Below, piece by piece: positions 3,922-5,916 of a DNA stretch of 5,916 bases (its first letter is position 1; each line of letters opens with the position of its first letter). Position numbers and translations under genes: made by a program. The stretch lies in the NCBI GenBank assembly GCA_031379665.1, contig JANNFI010000119.1, positions 1 through 5,916 of the forward strand. Direction: 5' to 3'. The notes beneath the pieces are model-generated. The model made no database searches. It had not been told where the DNA came from and worked only from the letters and a program-made list of their open reading frames with translations. Source of the DNA: SZUA-254 sp031379665 (GTDB lineage: Bacteria; Bacteroidota; Ignavibacteria; UBA10030; SZUA-254).

Positions 3922-5916
3922 TCATCTCATATAAATAAGCATCTTCGTTGCGGTGAAGGAGCCGACCTGCAGACGATAGAAGTACATTCCACTCGGGATC
4001 CCCTCCGGATGCCATTCGACCGACCTCGTGCCCGGTCCCTGATATTCATCCAGCACCACCGCCACTTCCTGCCCGAGAACGCTGTAGATTTTAAGCGTCA
4101 CATGACCAGCGTTCGGCAGATCATACGAGATTGTCGTCGCCGGATTGAACGGGTTTGGATAATTCTGGTGGAGTGCGAAGGATGATGGTATGCGGCCATT
4201 TCGCGGATCGTCAATGCCGGTTGGTTGATTGTCGACGAACATCGTGTCGTCGATCGTGCCGTCGTTGCCGGTGTCGACCAGGACACGGAGCGTCGAGAAC
4301 GGGTCATCTCCCTGCTTGAAGAGCAGGGTTGTGTTTCCGGGGATGTCGAGCGCAGGGTGGTAAAAGGGATCAGGGTGTTTATAGTACGCCACCCGCTTCG
4401 CAAAAACATCGGCCAGCTTTGCCTGCCCTAGGTTCACGAGCGTGAGTTCGTCCCCGTTCTTCTGCGCAATGCTTACACTGTCGCCCTGATCGAGCGAGAT
4501 GCCGCTGAACCGGTATTTCATAGTGCCATCCCCCACATCGCCGATCGACTCCATCGAGATCAGCTTTGGATCAGCGTCCCGATTCCCGATGGCCAGACCG
4601 CGATTGAAACTCAACAGATCCGTTTCTCCGGAATCTGCATCGAAACGCTCATAGCTGTACACCGAGCGGTAACCGAAAATCGACATCCCTGCATGATTGT
4701 CGCTGAATCCGCGCAGCGCCACACGATAGCTGTCTTCGGGGACCACATAAACAGCGGGCGGTGAGGGCGATGCCGTCGGAGGGATAAGATAGATTCCCCC
4801 GGGGATGCTGTCGACGAGGGACCCTTTTGCATACTCGATGAAGCCCCCCGAAGATCGGTCGATGCGGACGAATGCATTAGGTTCGGGCCGGATCTCGATC
4901 GTGCGTCCCCGGTTACCGGAGGCCGCCGAAATGAACGGACGGGAAACGTCCGCGCCGGGGATGGGCGGTACAAGATAGGTGCCTGATGGGTCCATCAGCA
5001 TCGCTTTAAGAAGTGTATTCGAGGTCCACCGCAGGGCGAACGCCCTGTTCCCGATGCTGTCGATCTCAACTTTTTCAAAGATGCTGCCGGGATAGCTGAC
5101 GTCGTAGATATGCACAATATACCATCCTTCATCGAGCGTATCTCGTTCCAGCTTGTACGGCACGACTGCATGCGCGCTTGGAGTGCCGTCGTCATTCATC
5201 CAGTTGATATAGAGATAACGATGATCGTTGGACTCGTCCAGGAATGCCTCTCTCAGGTCGGCGATTAAACCACGCGGGGTGGTCGACCATGCGCCCGTGA
5301 CATAGGCCTGATGCTGCGCACCATGCCAGTGTTGAAACAGATCGTTGATCACCAGACGCAAACTGTCAGTCATGCCGACGGAAAAGAGATCCCCGCCGGC
5401 CGGGTAGGACGGATACCGGTCAACCATGTGTTGCCGATCGTCAAAACCGAGAATAGCCGATAGCGACAATCCACTGCACGATCCCCCCCATTTCCTTTTT
5501 ATTGCTTTCCATTTCGCCGTCGCCAGCTGGTTGTAATCCTTGCCCAGTCCGAGCCTCCACTGGTACGAATATTCTTCTCCGAAAGCGCTGACGAAGAGGG
5601 GCCAGTCCGGGAAATCGGGCCCCTTGGCGCTGTCGAAGGGGCTCTCCGGCGGATATGGTTTGACCAGGTACGGATCATCAACCAAACCACCCTGGTATAA
5701 AAACTGGGAGAACCATGATTCGGGCCACATGGCAGAAGAATCATTGTTGATGTTCCAGGAATCCCGGCCGAACTGAAATTTCGTATAGGTGCTGTCGGGA
5801 TTGAGGCGGACCATTTCCAGAGCGCGGATACGGAAGCGATCGCTGGTGCCGGCCTTGTCTGTATCCGCTGTGGCATGGATCCGGATCATCGAAAATTGCG
5901 AATGAAGGCCATCCGG
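3922..5916 (-). CDS. Secreted T9SS-sorted protein with papain-like cysteine peptidase signature, paralog of the gene at 2-1873 (5' end outside window)
   Basis: The frame stays open to the right edge. The ATG at 5887-5889 has no ribosome binding site, signal peptide or clear start context, so the true start probably lies outside; 664 residues are visible. Numbered from that ATG, the likely catalytic residues are Cys138 in GSCSGLS (codon 5476-5478), His240 in AHAVVPY (5170-5172) and Asp263 in YDVSYP (5101-5103). Cys138 is the only cysteine in the visible protein. GSCSGLS recalls the papain GSCWAFS motif, and HAV plus a following Asp recalls the papain and C39 folds. A beta-rich region, an IPPTASPSPP linker-like piece and a calcium-loop-like D-x-G-x-D-G-x-x-D-D segment follow. 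The last 90 or so residues (from about 4200 down to 3925) are a T9SS type A sorting domain (NYPNPFNP, LGQEVAV, SGMYFYR, ATKML), about 58% identical to the first gene's by hand count. Enzyme activity is inferred; secretion by T9SS is well supported. Confidence 0.88.
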   Translation of the reverse strand, partial: PDGLHSQFSMIRIHATADTDKAGTSDRFRIRALEMVRLNPDSTYTKFQFGRDSWNINNDSSAMWPESWFSQFLYQGGLVDDPYLVKPYPPESPFDSAKGPDFPDWPLFVSAFGEEYSYQWRLGLGKDYNQLATAKWKAIKRKWGGSCSGLSLSAILGFDDRQHMVDRYPSYPAGGDLFSVGMTDSLRLVINDLFQHWHGAQHQAYVTGAWSTTPRGLIADLREAFLDESNDHRYLYINWMNDDGTPSAHAVVPYKLERDTLDEGWYIVHIYDVSYPGSIFEKVEIDSIGNRAFALRWTSNTLLKAMLMDPSGTYLVPPIPGADVSRPFISAASGNRGRTIEIRPEPNAFVRIDRSSGGFIEYAKGSLVDSIPGGIYLIPPTASPSPPAVYVVPEDSYRVALRGFSDNHAGMSIFGYRSVYSYERFDADSGETDLLSFNRGLAIGNRDADPKLISMESIGDVGDGTMKYRFSGISLDQGDSVSIAQKNGDELTLVNLGQAKLADVFAKRVAYYKHPDPFYHPALDIPGNTTLLFKQGDDPFSTLRVLVDTGNDGTIDDTMFVDNQPTGIDDPRNGRIPSSFALHQNYPNPFNPATTISYDLPNAGHVTLKIYSVLGQEVAVVLDEYQGPGTRSVEWHPEGIPSGMYFYRLQVGSFTATKMLIYMR

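Noticed and set aside
5887..5889. ATG as the start codon of the second T9SS gene
   Set aside because: The frame is open to the right edge, there is no ribosome binding site or signal peptide, and an exported protein needs an N-terminal signal; the gene is taken as partial.

Overview
The window carries two long paralogous genes that point toward each other, with about 2 kb of foreign-looking DNA between them. Both long genes end in a C-terminal block containing NFPNPFNP or NYPNPFNP, followed by a beta-sandwich-like tail (LGREVAV / SGVYYYR / ATKTL). This is the type A sorting domain of the type IX secretion system. That domain points to the Fibrobacteres-Chlorobi-Bacteroidetes superphylum or a T9SS-bearing candidate phylum. 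The fairly high G+C, well above half in hand-counted lines of both long genes, fits a moderate-to-high G+C member (Ignavibacteria-, Kryptonia- or Zixibacteria-like) better than a typical low-G+C Bacteroidetes. The genus cannot be told from the sequence.

Layout: (1) 2-1873 (+), a secreted T9SS protein cut off by the left edge. (2) 1874-2246, a gene-free stretch with a terminator-like hairpin inside repeat copy A (1965-2070). (3) 2247-3244 (-), a Fic-family gene broken into two ORFs that overlap by one base (TGATG), apparently with an internal deletion of roughly 50-60 residues plus a one-base frame change. (4) 3245-3383, the fic upstream region, with a sigma70-like promoter covered by an inverted repeat and a third copy of the same half-site. 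(5) 3384-3605 (-), a small orphan protein of 73 (or 62) residues with its own good promoter at 3614-3642. (6) 3606-3921, gene-free, holding repeat copy B (3750-3855) with a perfect 11-bp hairpin and an 11-G tract. (7) 3922-5916 (-), the second T9SS paralog, cut off by the right edge.

The two paralogs share a likely papain-like/C39-like catalytic constellation: Cys in GSCSGLS, His in AHAVVPY and Asp in (F/Y)DVSYP. The Cys-His and His-Asp spacings are identical in both (102 and 23 residues). They are best read as a family of secreted or cell-surface cysteine peptidases or related papain-fold enzymes. The fic and small-protein segment has visibly lower G+C and sits between two direct repeats about 84% identical over a 76-bp gapless core, offset by exactly 1785 bp. 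This suggests an inserted or excisable accessory segment now partly decayed. No rRNA, tRNA, CRISPR array or transposase was seen.
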